DNA of 19,566 nucleotides from Anaerolinea thermophila (lineage in GTDB: Bacteria; Chloroflexota; Anaerolineae; Anaerolineales; Villigracilaceae): the NCBI GenBank assembly GCA_020722305.1, contig DYLB01000013.1, positions 1,897 through 21,462 of the forward strand, given 5' to 3'. How positions within the stretch are numbered: the first letter of the stretch is position 1; each line of letters starts with the position of its first letter. Position numbers and translations under genes: made by a program. The notes under the pieces were generated by a model that was not told where the DNA came from, ran no database searches, and saw only the letters and a program-made list of their open reading frames with translations. This document shows, one piece after another, positions 1 through 7,500 of this stretch.

Positions 1-90
1 CCTTTGCAAGGATAGTGAAGATTTGGAATATCAAACACACCGGCGGCGAGCGCCCCGGCTTTACCCGTTGGGGCAGGTTTCACGCCCGCT

Positions 91-621
91 CTATTTCAAA
101 ATGTTCAGGATGGTTTGGACGGTCCCGAACCCCAGGCTTTCGAGGCGGGATATGGCGCTGAACAGGGAATCCAGCGCCTCGAAAAAGGATTGCAGCGCCC
201 TTACGCGCTCCAGCAGGAAGGCTTGCTCCGCCGGATCGGACGACCCCGCGCCTGCCTCCAGCTTCGACAGCGTTTCCTTCACCGACGCGACCGCCCGGTC
301 GAACTCAGTGTTCTGGCGTTCTTTTAGGATCGAGCGCACCGACTTGTAGAAATCGGTCTCGGCTTCGTAGTAATCCTTGCGGTCGCCCAGCCGGGTCGAG
401 CGGTGGACCAGCCCGAGGCGGGCCAGGGCGCGCACGTTGGTGCTGACTGCCCCCTTCGTCAGCCCGGACTGCTCGACCAGATCGTCCAGCGACAGCGGGT
501 TGGGGGACAGGTAGAGTACGGCGAAGAGCGCCCCCATCCCTTTGGGAAAGCCCCAAAAGGCGCTGATGTTGCTCAGTCCTTCGATGAATTCTTGTTTCAG
601 GATTTGGGTGTCTGTGGTCAT
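91..621 (-). CDS. GbsR/MarR-family transcriptional regulator
   Basis: This 176-residue protein has a winged-helix DNA-binding domain in its first half. Residues around 40-75 read as a helix-turn-helix (LSLDDLVEQSGLTKGAVS, then NVRALARLGLV), followed by a charged wing (RLGDRKDYY). The C-terminal half is helical and resembles the dimerisation part of GbsR-like proteins. The N-terminal FWGFPKGMGALFAVLYLSP stretch is characteristic of the GbsR branch rather than classical MarR. The ATG at 621 has no clear Shine-Dalgarno sequence. It lies 12 nt downstream of a long palindrome that overlaps a good promoter, so autoregulation is likely. GbsR relatives often control osmoprotectant or efflux genes, but none is visible here and the ligand is unknown. 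It could also regulate a gene to the left of the window. Confidence 0.88.
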   Translation of the reverse strand: MTTDTQILKQEFIEGLSNISAFWGFPKGMGALFAVLYLSPNPLSLDDLVEQSGLTKGAVSTNVRALARLGLVHRSTRLGDRKDYYEAETDFYKSVRSILKERQNTEFDRAVASVKETLSKLEAGAGSSDPAEQAFLLERVRALQSFFEALDSLFSAISRLESLGFGTVQTILNILK

Positions 622-632
622 GGTTAATCAAA

Positions 633-668
633 ATATACTTCGTTTAGTATTTACTAAATGAAGTATAT
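633..668. promoter_or_regulatory. 34-bp palindromic operator, probably for the adjacent GbsR-type regulator
   Basis: The arms TATACTTCGTTTAGTA (634-649) and TACTAAATGAAGTATA (652-667) are inverted copies with one mismatch in 16 bp and a 2-bp centre. One further pair (633/668) also matches. It covers the -10 and the inferred transcription start of the gene reading leftward from 621, where a dimeric repressor would block transcription. Binding by this protein is inferred from position and symmetry. Confidence 0.75.
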
Positions 669-689
669 CATAAATGAATTATCTGTCAA
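655..689 (-). promoter_or_regulatory. Promoter of the GbsR-type gene
   Basis: On the minus strand a perfect -35 hexamer TTGACA (684-689) is followed, after 16 bp, by TATACT (662-667) as -10. Transcription should start near 655, giving a leader of about 34 nt before the ATG at 621. This is the best sigma-70-like promoter in the window. The -10 lies inside the palindrome at 633-668. Confidence 0.75.
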
Positions 690-761
690 TGGGCGTATTG
701 GCGGCAAAATCAGGCCCTTCCAGGATGCTTCGCAAAGATTTTGCACGCCAGCGACCAACGA

Positions 762-2387
762 TTACGGCCTCAGCCGCAGCAGCGTGACCGAGTACGGCGC
801 AAAGGTGTAGCTCATCGTCACTTTGTTGACCGTGACCTTTTTGGGCGGGGCATCGGATAAGTCGTTCTTGAATGTCGTTTTACCGTTGAAGGTTATGACT
901 GTGGAAATCAGGGAGGTGGATTGGGCGACATCCACCAGCGCGGATTTGATCAGGCTCCCGTTTTTCAAGCGGATATTAGCGCTGACGGGATTCCCGGTCT
1001 TGTTGATCGCCAGCAGGGAAAACTGACCGCTGATTGTCCGCCCGGCGTAGACGCTCAAGACCGAGGTCGCTGCGCTGGAGGTGGAGGCCAGCATTTTGTT
1101 CCCGAAGCGCCCCCAGAGTACGAAGGCAAAATACTGCGGCGAGCGGGCGAAATTCTTGTCAGCCAGAAGCAGGTCATAGCACGAACCGGTCGTCGGCGCG
1201 CAGCCGTTCGACAGGTCCCATTGGTTGGCGCTGCGGTAACCATTGCGGGCGGCCTGGCCGATGCTCTCGGCGATGAAAAGCATGTTCCCGGCCCGGGTCA
1301 TCATCCTGTCGAAATCCTGGTCGTGCGATCCGACCAGGTTGTATTCGGTGGCGAGAATGGGGACGATCCGCCCGCCGGCATAAGTTTTGAAGGCATTGCG
1401 GATGCGGGCCTTGTTGGCCGGCCAGATCTGGCGCGGCTTTGCCAGTGCCTGCGCCCATCCGGCGGCGGTGTTGGGAGGCAAATCCCAATAGGCGTAGGGG
1501 TGGATGGCGTAAAAATCCATATATTTTCCCGCCGCCTGGACGAGTTCATTGCCCCAATTGTTGTAATCCGCCGGGTATTCCAAGCCGGATACCCCGACCA
1601 GGATGGACGGGTCCACAGCTTTCATCGCGGCGCGGACGGCCTTGTACCCGTCGTGACCGGCATTCCCGTTGATGTAAGCGCTCCCGTCGCAGGTCCAGGA
1701 TTCTTCCCAACCCCAGGGCTGGCACTGGCTCCCGCCAGTGGAGGGCTTCCCGCCGTAGACTTCGTTGCCGAATTCCCAATATTTGATGTAGAACGGTTCT
1801 GGGTTGCCGTGGGCGGCGCGTAACCTGGCCCAGTGACCGGCGGTCTTCCAGTCTTGTCCGTTGCGGTCCACGCCGATGAGGGTGGTGTCGGTCGTTTTGG
1901 CGTTGAAGAAGGCTACGATTGCGGCCGATTCTTGGGCCGTGGCGTTGACGTTGACCACGTACATCCCCGACTTGCCGGTAGCTTTCAGGAAGTTGATAAA
2001 ATCCGTCGGGCGGGTGATCCAACTGCTCCAGTCTTCGCCCTCGCCGCCGCACTGGTAAGCCTTCCCCTGCTTGTAAACCCGGTTCTCGCAGCTCAGCCAG
2101 CCGTACATGTTGCTCCAGCTCCCGCCGGGAATGCGCACCGCACCCACCCCCGAAACTTTGGTGCGGGCCTTGAAGGTGGCGTTGCTGTAACGGTCGGCCA
2201 GCCAGGCCGGGGTGTTGCTGCCGCGCTGGAGCGCCGTAAAACCGGTTAGGGTCTGACCGGTGTTGATGACGATGTTGGCCGGCGAAGCCAATTTTGTCTG
2301 GGCTGCGGCGGGGGCGGCAGGCCCTGGCAGGAGGGCAAAGAAGATCGCCCCGGCGAGAAGGATGCGCCAAAAGATGGTTTTTTGCAT
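762..2387 (-). CDS. Secreted clan GH-A glycoside hydrolase (GH51/GH39/GH79-like)
   Basis: This 541-residue protein has a signal peptide (hydrophobic core about residues 9-20, likely cleavage near AAAQ-T at 30-31), so it is exported. The body looks like a (beta/alpha)8 barrel of clan GH-A. WEFGNE places a candidate acid/base at Glu209, and ILATEYN places a candidate nucleophile at Glu348. AIHPYAYW (294-301) is also typical of the clan. From about residue 425 a beta-rich C-terminal domain follows, as in arabinofuranosidase-like families. Six cysteines (100, 113, 222, 233, 396, 403) could form disulfides. The start has AGGAG 9 nt upstream. The likely role is extracellular hydrolysis of plant or microbial polysaccharide. 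The exact family and substrate cannot be fixed by eye. No sugar transporter or other glycosidase is nearby. Confidence 0.8.
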   Translation of the reverse strand: MQKTIFWRILLAGAIFFALLPGPAAPAAAQTKLASPANIVINTGQTLTGFTALQRGSNTPAWLADRYSNATFKARTKVSGVGAVRIPGGSWSNMYGWLSCENRVYKQGKAYQCGGEGEDWSSWITRPTDFINFLKATGKSGMYVVNVNATAQESAAIVAFFNAKTTDTTLIGVDRNGQDWKTAGHWARLRAAHGNPEPFYIKYWEFGNEVYGGKPSTGGSQCQPWGWEESWTCDGSAYINGNAGHDGYKAVRAAMKAVDPSILVGVSGLEYPADYNNWGNELVQAAGKYMDFYAIHPYAYWDLPPNTAAGWAQALAKPRQIWPANKARIRNAFKTYAGGRIVPILATEYNLVGSHDQDFDRMMTRAGNMLFIAESIGQAARNGYRSANQWDLSNGCAPTTGSCYDLLLADKNFARSPQYFAFVLWGRFGNKMLASTSSAATSVLSVYAGRTISGQFSLLAINKTGNPVSANIRLKNGSLIKSALVDVAQSTSLISTVITFNGKTTFKNDLSDAPPKKVTVNKVTMSYTFAPYSVTLLRLRP

Positions 2388-2430
2388 AACAAGGTTCTCC
2401 TGTTGTCAAAAATGAAACCGACCTCGAAAG

Positions 2431-2468
2431 TCTCCCGATTTTCGCTCCAACGCCGGGAGACGTTGGAG
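2431..2468 (-). promoter_or_regulatory. Two mutually exclusive stem-loops between the lipoprotein and glycosidase genes
   Basis: Two perfect inverted repeats are interleaved: CTCCAACG (2445-2452) with CGTTGGAG (2461-2468), and TCTCCCG (2431-2437) with CGGGAGA (2454-2460). With no bases between the second arm of one and the second arm of the other, both stems can hardly form together, so they are alternatives. The element begins 10 nt after the lipoprotein stop and ends 43 nt before the glycosidase ATG. No T-tract follows, so it is not a clear intrinsic terminator. It could be an attenuator-like leader or an RNA-processing or stability element. Confidence 0.4.
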
Positions 2469-2477
2469 TCCGCTATC

Positions 2478-3062
2478 TCATGGGTTTCTCAAGGCGTGCA
2501 GCAGCTCCACACCGCTCAACCCCTGCTGGCGCAGCGCATCGGCCCGGGAGGTCTGGAACCACAGGTTGAGCACACCGCCTGAAGCCTCCTCGAAAGTGAT
2601 CCCGATGTATCCCGGCTGCGGACCGGGTATCTCGTCTGGGGGGAATCCGTCGAGCACGGCCAGGGTGGATTCCAGCAGGCGGGCGAGTTCAGCCTCGTCG
2701 TCAAGGCTGGCGACTTCAATCGTGATGCGGAAATCGGTTTCCATGGCGGCGAAGTAGACCACCTGCCCGTTTTCGTCAACGCAGTTTTCACCGTAAGCCT
2801 CGGCGCGGGCGCTGGTGACGTCCAGCCCGGCATCCCGGAAGGCTTCGGCCAGTTGGCCGCTCAGGTCGGGCAGGGACTGGCTGGCCCACTGGAATCCACA
2901 GGGACGGGATTCGGGCGTGGCGGTGGGCGTACCTGTCGGTGGGACGGTCGTCACGGGAGCCATTGTGGCCGGCGCGGCGGAGGTCGTTAGGGGCAGGTTA
3001 CAGGCGGCCAGCAGGATAGATAGGGAAAAAATGAAGCTGGTGATGGATCGTTTGGGGGACAT
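2478..3062 (-). CDS. Small secreted lipoprotein, unknown function
   Basis: This 194-residue protein has a lipoprotein signal: basic N-terminus, hydrophobic core, and LAAC with lipidated Cys21. A Pro/Thr/Ala-rich linker (about 26-52) leads to a compact domain of about 140 residues. That domain has two further cysteines (near 55 and 94) and a mix of acidic helices and strands (DFRITIEVASL, YIGITFEEA, VLNLWFQTS). The layout is that of a surface-anchored domain on a flexible tether, common in Chloroflexota. No known family was recognised. The ATG has AGGGAG 5 nt upstream. It is transcribed divergently from feoA and lies upstream of, and co-oriented with, the glycosidase gene. Confidence 0.75.
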   Translation of the reverse strand: MSPKRSITSFIFSLSILLAACNLPLTTSAAPATMAPVTTVPPTGTPTATPESRPCGFQWASQSLPDLSGQLAEAFRDAGLDVTSARAEAYGENCVDENGQVVYFAAMETDFRITIEVASLDDEAELARLLESTLAVLDGFPPDEIPGPQPGYIGITFEEASGGVLNLWFQTSRADALRQQGLSGVELLHALRNP

Positions 3063-3137
3063 ACCCGCTCCCTTTCATGGCTTATCTGACAGCTTTATTT
3101 TACCTTCTCTCAAGTAAGATGGCCTGACTATTGCAAG

Positions 3138-3153
3138 TGTGATGATTGTCACT
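3138..3153 (+). promoter_or_regulatory. CRP/FNR-family-like operator upstream of feoA
   Basis: TGTGA-TGATTG-TCACT matches the classical CRP pattern TGTGA-N6-TCACA at nine of ten half-site positions. Its centre (3145.5) lies about 42 bp before the transcription start implied by the TATAAA at 3176-3181, which is the standard class II activator spacing. The promoter also lacks a good -35. Control of feo genes by CRP/FNR-type factors is known in other bacteria. The identity of the factor here is unknown. Confidence 0.45.
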
Positions 3154-3175
3154 ACTCAGCTTGATTAATTTGCGA

Positions 3176-3181
3176 TATAAA
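3176..3181 (+). promoter_or_regulatory. Candidate -10 of the feoAB promoter
   Basis: TATAAA lies 27 nt before the feoA start codon. No acceptable -35 is present 16-18 bp upstream, as expected for an activator-dependent promoter. An alternative -10 is TACAAT at 3187-3192, with a distant TTGATT at 3161 (20-bp spacer). Confidence 0.35.
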
Positions 3182-3207
3182 CGGTCTACAATGTTGAAGA
3201 GGTTCCT

Positions 3208-3435
3208 ATGCGATTAATCGAAACTGAACAAAACACCTGGGTCCAGGTCACAGGGGTCAAGGGGGGACGGGGCTTGCAGGAAAAACTGATCCAGTACGGA
3301 TTCTTTATCGGTGACCGGGTGCGCGTCCTGCGCCGCGCCCCGCTCGGTGGGCCGCTTCTGATCGAAGTATCCGGCCGGGAGATGGCTCTTGGGCGCGGCG
3401 TGGCCGAGAGGATCGAAGTGGAGTCCCTGCCATGA
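3208..3435 (+). CDS. feoA: FeoA-family protein, ferrous iron transport accessory
   Basis: This 75-residue protein has the SH3-like FeoA fold: short beta strands with a GRGLQEKLIQYGFFIGDRVRV core, then LGGPLLIEVSGREMALGRGVAERIEV. The length is normal for stand-alone FeoA. It acts in the cytoplasm as a small partner that supports FeoB-mediated Fe2+ uptake. The ATG has AGAGG a few nucleotides upstream. Its stop overlaps the feoB start (ATGA), indicating translational coupling. No feoC is seen. Confidence 0.93.
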   Translation: MRLIETEQNTWVQVTGVKGGRGLQEKLIQYGFFIGDRVRVLRRAPLGGPLLIEVSGREMALGRGVAERIEVESLP

Positions 3436-5156
3436 GATGCGCCCTGGTCGGGCGTCCCAACTGCGGCAAGAGCACCCTGTTCAACCAGGTGGCTGGCTAC
3501 AAGGCCGAGACGGGCAACTTCCACGGCACCACGGTCACATTTACCGCCAGCAAGGTGCGCGTGACGGGGACCGTGCTGGATCTGGTGGACCTGCCCGGCG
3601 CGTACACCCTTTCGGGAGCCAGCCCGGCCGAGCGCGAAGCCCAGCGTTACCTGGACCAGGAGCCTGTGGACGTGATCGTGGGCGTGCTCGACGCCTCCCA
3701 CCTGTCCCAGAGCCTCGAACTCGGCCTGGAACTGCTCCAGATGGATAAGCCGGTGGTGCTGGCCCTGAACATGCTCGACGAAGCCGCCCGGCTGGGATTG
3801 CACATCAACGGGGCCGGGCTTGCGGAAAAGCTGGGCGTGCCCGTCCTGCCGCTGGTCGCCAGCAAGGGACGCGGAGTGCGCAACCTGTTCGTGGCCGCCC
3901 TCGACGCCGCCAAAAACGGACAGCCTGTCAACCACCGCTACGGCCGCGACCTGCGCACCCCGCACGAGCGCCACGCGGCCGGGGCGGAACTGGCGGAGGC
4001 ATTCGTCCGCCAGGGCGAGCGCCACCTGAACTGGCGCGACCGCCTCGACGACGCGCTCCTGCACCCGGTCTGGGGATATGCCGTCCTGTTGCTGATCCTG
4101 TACATTTTCTTTCAGACCGTTTATGGCTTGGGCAGTGTCCTTGAAACTCCGCTGCTGGCCGCGCTCGAAGCGCTCACCGCAAAAGTAGCCGCGCCATTTG
4201 GCGAAGGGACCTTCTGGTCGCAACTGGTGATCGGCACCATGCAAGGCGTGACCGGCGGCGTGGCCATCGTCATGCCGTACCTGCTTCCGTTCCTGCTGGG
4301 GCTGGGGCTGCTGGAAGACATCGGCTACCTGCCGCGGGTCGCCTTCTTGATGGACGCCATGATGCACCGCATCGGCTTGCACGGCAAAGCCATCGTGCCC
4401 TTCATCCTCGGCTATGGCTGCAACGTCCCGGCGGTGATGTCCACCCGCACGCTCGAGGAGCCGCGTGACCGCTTCATGGCGGCGGCTCTGGCGACCCTGG
4501 TCCCGTGCGCGGCGCGGCTGTCGGTCGTCTTCGGGCTGGTGGCCTTCTATCTTGGCCCGGTCGCCGCGATGGGATTGTACGCCTTCAACCTGTTCGTGAT
4601 CGCCCTGACCGGGCGCGTACTGACCCGCCTGATGCCGGAAGATACGCCTGGCTTGATTCTGGAAATCCCCCCCTACCGCGTCCCGACCGTCCGCAACGTG
4701 TTCAACAAGGCCTGGTTCCGGGTGCGGGAGTTCGTGGTCGAAGCCTGGCCGGCCCTGATCGCCGGATCGGCTGTGCTGGCCGTGCTGAACTTCGTCAACG
4801 CCGCCCGTTACATTGACCTGGCCGTCCGCCCGCTGACCTGGATTTTGGGCCTGCCTGCCGAAGTTGGCCTGCCGCTGATCTTCGGCATCCTCCGCAAGGA
4901 ACTCTCGCTGGTCATGCTCGGCCAGGCCCTCGGCACGATGGATTTCGGTTCGGTGTTGAACACCGTCCAGTTGTTCACATATTCGGTCTTCGTCGTGTTC
5001 TACGTCCCCTGCCTGGCGACGTTGATGGTCTTGCGCCGCGAACTGGGCAACAAGGGCATGTTGTGGATCTCCGGGTTGACCGTGGTCGTCGCCCTGGCGG
5101 CAGCTCTCGTGTCCCGCCTGGTTTTGAGTTTGATTGTGTTAGCGCAGTCCGCGTGA
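3432..5156 (+). CDS. feoB: Ferrous iron transport protein B (FeoB), compact form
   Basis: This 574-residue inner-membrane Fe2+ transporter has an N-terminal G protein. The G motifs are P-loop GRPNCGKS (7-14), DLPG (53-56), NMLD (113-116) and a SKG-type G5 near 144. The membrane part starts near residue 215 and contains both Gate regions: GYGCNVPAVMSTR with its conserved Cys, and a second with FGILRKELSL. At 574 residues it is much shorter than E. coli FeoB (773). Only about 45 residues separate the G domain from the first membrane helix, so the helical GDI-like spacer domain is largely missing. The C-terminal cytosolic tail is also minimal. It is coupled to feoA by a 4-bp overlap and is probably controlled from the CRP-like site before feoA. 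Confidence 0.95.
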   Translation: MRCALVGRPNCGKSTLFNQVAGYKAETGNFHGTTVTFTASKVRVTGTVLDLVDLPGAYTLSGASPAEREAQRYLDQEPVDVIVGVLDASHLSQSLELGLELLQMDKPVVLALNMLDEAARLGLHINGAGLAEKLGVPVLPLVASKGRGVRNLFVAALDAAKNGQPVNHRYGRDLRTPHERHAAGAELAEAFVRQGERHLNWRDRLDDALLHPVWGYAVLLLILYIFFQTVYGLGSVLETPLLAALEALTAKVAAPFGEGTFWSQLVIGTMQGVTGGVAIVMPYLLPFLLGLGLLEDIGYLPRVAFLMDAMMHRIGLHGKAIVPFILGYGCNVPAVMSTRTLEEPRDRFMAAALATLVPCAARLSVVFGLVAFYLGPVAAMGLYAFNLFVIALTGRVLTRLMPEDTPGLILEIPPYRVPTVRNVFNKAWFRVREFVVEAWPALIAGSAVLAVLNFVNAARYIDLAVRPLTWILGLPAEVGLPLIFGILRKELSLVMLGQALGTMDFGSVLNTVQLFTYSVFVVFYVPCLATLMVLRRELGNKGMLWISGLTVVVALAAALVSRLVLSLIVLAQSA

Positions 5157-5162
5157 TATACT
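5134..5162 (+). promoter_or_regulatory. Promoter overlapping the end of feoB
   Basis: TTGTGT (5134-5139) and TATACT (5157-5162) are separated by 17 bp. Only the first three bases of the -35 match consensus, while the -10 is 5/6. The -10 begins one base after the feoB stop codon. A start near 5169 would give the following lipoprotein gene a leader of about 39 nt, so it may be transcribed independently of feoAB. Confidence 0.45.
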
Positions 5163-5207
5163 CCCCGCTCGTAAGCCGAACCCATCCCATCCTTAGACCG
5201 AGGCACA

Positions 5208-5753
5208 ATGAAACGCGTCATTTTTGTTGCGCTCGCCGCAATGATTTCTTTATCTGCCTGCGGACCGGCAACTCCGGCCCAGCCCACAGACGATCCTCGG
5301 CTGACGGCAGAGGCCCTGGTTGGCACCATCGTCGCCCAGACGTTGCAGGCTATTCCGACTGCCACGCCCATCCCGCCGACAGAGACGCCGCTTCCACCCT
5401 CGGCCACCCCCACCTCGACCATGCAAGCTCCCGCCGTCCCCTCGGAGACTCCCACGCCCACCCAGGAATTGGCCGTCTGGACCGCCACGGCGGTCGAGTA
5501 TGGCCCCAATTTTGTGCGGTTGAAATTGATCAACAGCTCGACCCTGGGATGCTACTGGGTCCAGTTCGCGGGCGGGGAAAATTATTCCGCTTCGGTTTGC
5601 TCGGTTTCGTTCATCTATATTCGCAAAGGGTCCTACGCCTATGTGGTGTATTTTGGCTTGCAGCGCACCTTCGAAGGCGGGATCACTCTGTCGCATAAAG
5701 ACCAGCACGCCTTCGAGGTATTCGACGACCAGGTCAAGTTCATCACTCCGTAA
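5208..5753 (+). CDS. Small secreted lipoprotein, unknown function
   Basis: This 181-residue protein begins with a lipoprotein signal ending in LSAC (Cys18). A Thr/Pro-rich low-complexity tether of about 40 residues (about 48-88) leads to a compact C-terminal domain. That domain contains two cysteines and many aromatics (STLGCYWVQF, SVCSVSFIYI, SYAYVVYFGL), which suggests a small beta-sandwich. No catalytic motif is visible and the family is not recognised. The architecture parallels the lipoprotein at 2478-3062, but the folded domains do not look alike. It lies 51 nt after feoB, with a promoter candidate in between. A role in iron binding at the surface would be a guess from position only. 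Confidence 0.75.
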   Translation: MKRVIFVALAAMISLSACGPATPAQPTDDPRLTAEALVGTIVAQTLQAIPTATPIPPTETPLPPSATPTSTMQAPAVPSETPTPTQELAVWTATAVEYGPNFVRLKLINSSTLGCYWVQFAGGENYSASVCSVSFIYIRKGSYAYVVYFGLQRTFEGGITLSHKDQHAFEVFDDQVKFITP

Positions 5754-5823
5754 CCATCCAGGTTGCGGGGGAGCGCTCCAATGTGGTTCGCTGGCGTGTA
5801 AAACCTTTTTGCGGGAGGCGCTT

Positions 5824-5851
5824 TTGGCGGATTTCAAACGTGGGGTATAAT
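5824..5851 (+). promoter_or_regulatory. Promoter of the two-gene unknown unit
   Basis: TTGGCG (5824-5829) and a perfect TATAAT (5846-5851) are 16 bp apart, with a transcription start expected near 5858. The same TTGGCG/TATAAT pair occurs before efp. A 10-bp perfect palindrome GGAGCGCTCC (5770-5779) lies further upstream, after the lipoprotein stop. Confidence 0.55.
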
Positions 5852-5909
5852 TGATGGACCGCCCTCCAGGACATATCCGCGCGGTATGCATTTCAACAGC
5901 AGGCAGAGT

Positions 5910-7499
5910 ATGACGACCATTCCACTGACATTACCCTCAACTTATTGGGAATCTCTGGAAATCACACGCCAGGATATCGAATATATCCAGAATTATCTCT
6001 TCGAAACCGAAACGCCAATGACCATTTCCGAACTGGCAGCGGTTTTTATTGACGAACGTCTGCGTGTGGAACGAGATTCCCTTTCCAAACGGCAACAAGC
6101 AAGCGGAAAAATCTATTTCCCCAAAGAAAACTACAAAGAAGGCGAGTCGCTGGTCTTTCCGGCACTGGATTGGGCCAAAGGGAAGGTCCTTGCCGTCCGC
6201 CCGGGCGTGAACCCCGAAGTCGGAGAGTTCGAGGTCATCGAAGTCCAAATGGAAAACGATGCCATCCGTCTGTTCGCAGCCGGGCTGCAAGACCACCCGC
6301 TCAACAACCCTCCCGAAGTGGATTCGCAGGATGACATGTTGACCGCCGCCTTTGTGCTGGAAGCCTCCAGGGACAGCCTCGAGAAGAAACTGGAGGCCAG
6401 CCTCCAATCCGATGACAGCCTGGTCCGGATCGCCGGGCGCTGGTTCCCGCGGGCCTTGTTGGTGGACGTGAACGTCGGCCATCTCAACCTGGCCGAAGCC
6501 GTCCTCGATTTGGCCGGCGGTGAACCGCTGCCCACGGCCGACCTGCTCCAAGACGTCGAACTCCCCGAAGGCGTCAATCCCAAGCTGGCCGAGTTCTCCC
6601 TCAACTATGCCTTGCAGGAGGATGGCCGCTTCGACGAAGTTGGCACGGCTGGCCAGGTCTTATGGTGCTTGCAGCGCCTCGAACCGGCGGAGGTCCGTGA
6701 AGTCCCACCGTATTTGCGCTACACCCCCATCGAGTACGACCGTTCAATCCTGACCCCGGATATGCTGGCTCTCGAAGCCGAATTGGATGACGAACTTAGC
6801 GAGGCCTCGATTACACCCAGCGACGGCAATCAGGTCGTCGTCACCCTGACCTATCCCCACTGGCGCGCGGGGACCCTGCCTGTTTCCGTACGGGTGAACA
6901 AGTTTTTCCCGACCGCCTACGAATCGCCCCGCATCCGCTTCACCCTGGTGGACGGCAACACCAACCAGAAGATGCCCGCCTGGGTGGTGCGCGAGAAGCG
7001 TTACGTCTTCGGGCTGCGCGAATGGTACAAGAAGAACGACATCCTGCCCGGCAGCCTGATCACCATCACGCATAGCAAAAAACCGGATGAGGTCGTAGTG
7101 ACGGCCCACACCCGCCGCCCCACCCGCGAATGGGTGCGGACCGTGCTCGTCGGCGCGGATGGCGGCCTGGTCTTCGCCCTGCTCAAGCAAATGATCAGCG
7201 CCGATTTCAACGACCGGATGATCGTCGCCGTCCCGGATGTGGACAGCGTGGATCAGGTCTGGGAGCGGATATCCAAGAGCCGCCAGCCTTTCGAGAAACT
7301 GGTGGCGATGGTCATGCGTGAGTTGACCAAGCTCAACCCCCAGGGACACGTCCACGCCCAGGAGTTGTATTCGGCCCTCAACATCCTGAAACGCTGCCCG
7401 CCTGCGCCGCTGCTGGCCCTGCTGGCCTCCAGTCCACGCTTCAAGCACGTTGGCGATCTGCACTTCCGCCTGGAAGATTCTGCGGGAGAGGACGGATAA
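5910..7499 (+). CDS. Conserved-looking protein of unknown function, possible nucleic-acid binder
   Basis: This 529-residue soluble protein has no signal peptide or membrane segment, and I do not recognise the family. Near the N-terminus a helix-turn-helix-like stretch (TPMTISELAAVFIDERL) is followed by a beta-rich module (KIYFPKENYKEGESLVFPA, then VLAVRPGVNPEVGEFEVIEV). An acidic helical middle leads to another beta module (RYVFGLREWYKKNDILPGS, then LITITHSKKPDEVVV). This last recalls the look of B3/AbrB-type DNA-binding barrels, though only loosely. The C-terminus (ELYSALNILKRCPPAPLLAL, then FKHVGDLHFRLED) resembles a winged helix. ATG 5910 is chosen because AGG lies 6 nt upstream. ATG 5886, eight codons earlier, is an alternative. 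The stop is 1 nt before the next ATG, so the two genes are surely co-transcribed. Confidence 0.7.
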   Translation: MTTIPLTLPSTYWESLEITRQDIEYIQNYLFETETPMTISELAAVFIDERLRVERDSLSKRQQASGKIYFPKENYKEGESLVFPALDWAKGKVLAVRPGVNPEVGEFEVIEVQMENDAIRLFAAGLQDHPLNNPPEVDSQDDMLTAAFVLEASRDSLEKKLEASLQSDDSLVRIAGRWFPRALLVDVNVGHLNLAEAVLDLAGGEPLPTADLLQDVELPEGVNPKLAEFSLNYALQEDGRFDEVGTAGQVLWCLQRLEPAEVREVPPYLRYTPIEYDRSILTPDMLALEAELDDELSEASITPSDGNQVVVTLTYPHWRAGTLPVSVRVNKFFPTAYESPRIRFTLVDGNTNQKMPAWVVREKRYVFGLREWYKKNDILPGSLITITHSKKPDEVVVTAHTRRPTREWVRTVLVGADGGLVFALLKQMISADFNDRMIVAVPDVDSVDQVWERISKSRQPFEKLVAMVMRELTKLNPQGHVHAQELYSALNILKRCPPAPLLALLASSPRFKHVGDLHFRLEDSAGEDG

Positions 7500-7500
7500 G

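Noticed and set aside
1..83. Possible start of a further minus-strand gene (GTG at 83, 27 open codons to the edge)
   Set aside because: No good ribosome site, mixed third-position bases, no recognisable protein and too short to judge.
921..1823. 300-codon plus-strand frame opposite the glycosidase
   Set aside because: The minus-strand protein has a signal peptide and clan GH-A motifs. The plus frame has neither a ribosome site nor domains.
3161..3192. TTGATT/TACAAT as the feoA promoter
   Set aside because: The spacer is 20 bp. The TATAAA with the CRP-like site gives a better arrangement, though this stays open.
3186..4382. Long open frame (398 codons) antisense to feoA/feoB
   Set aside because: It mirrors the GC-rich codon pattern of feoB, and its protein is low in structure and rich in Gln/His/Arg. 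feoAB is certain.
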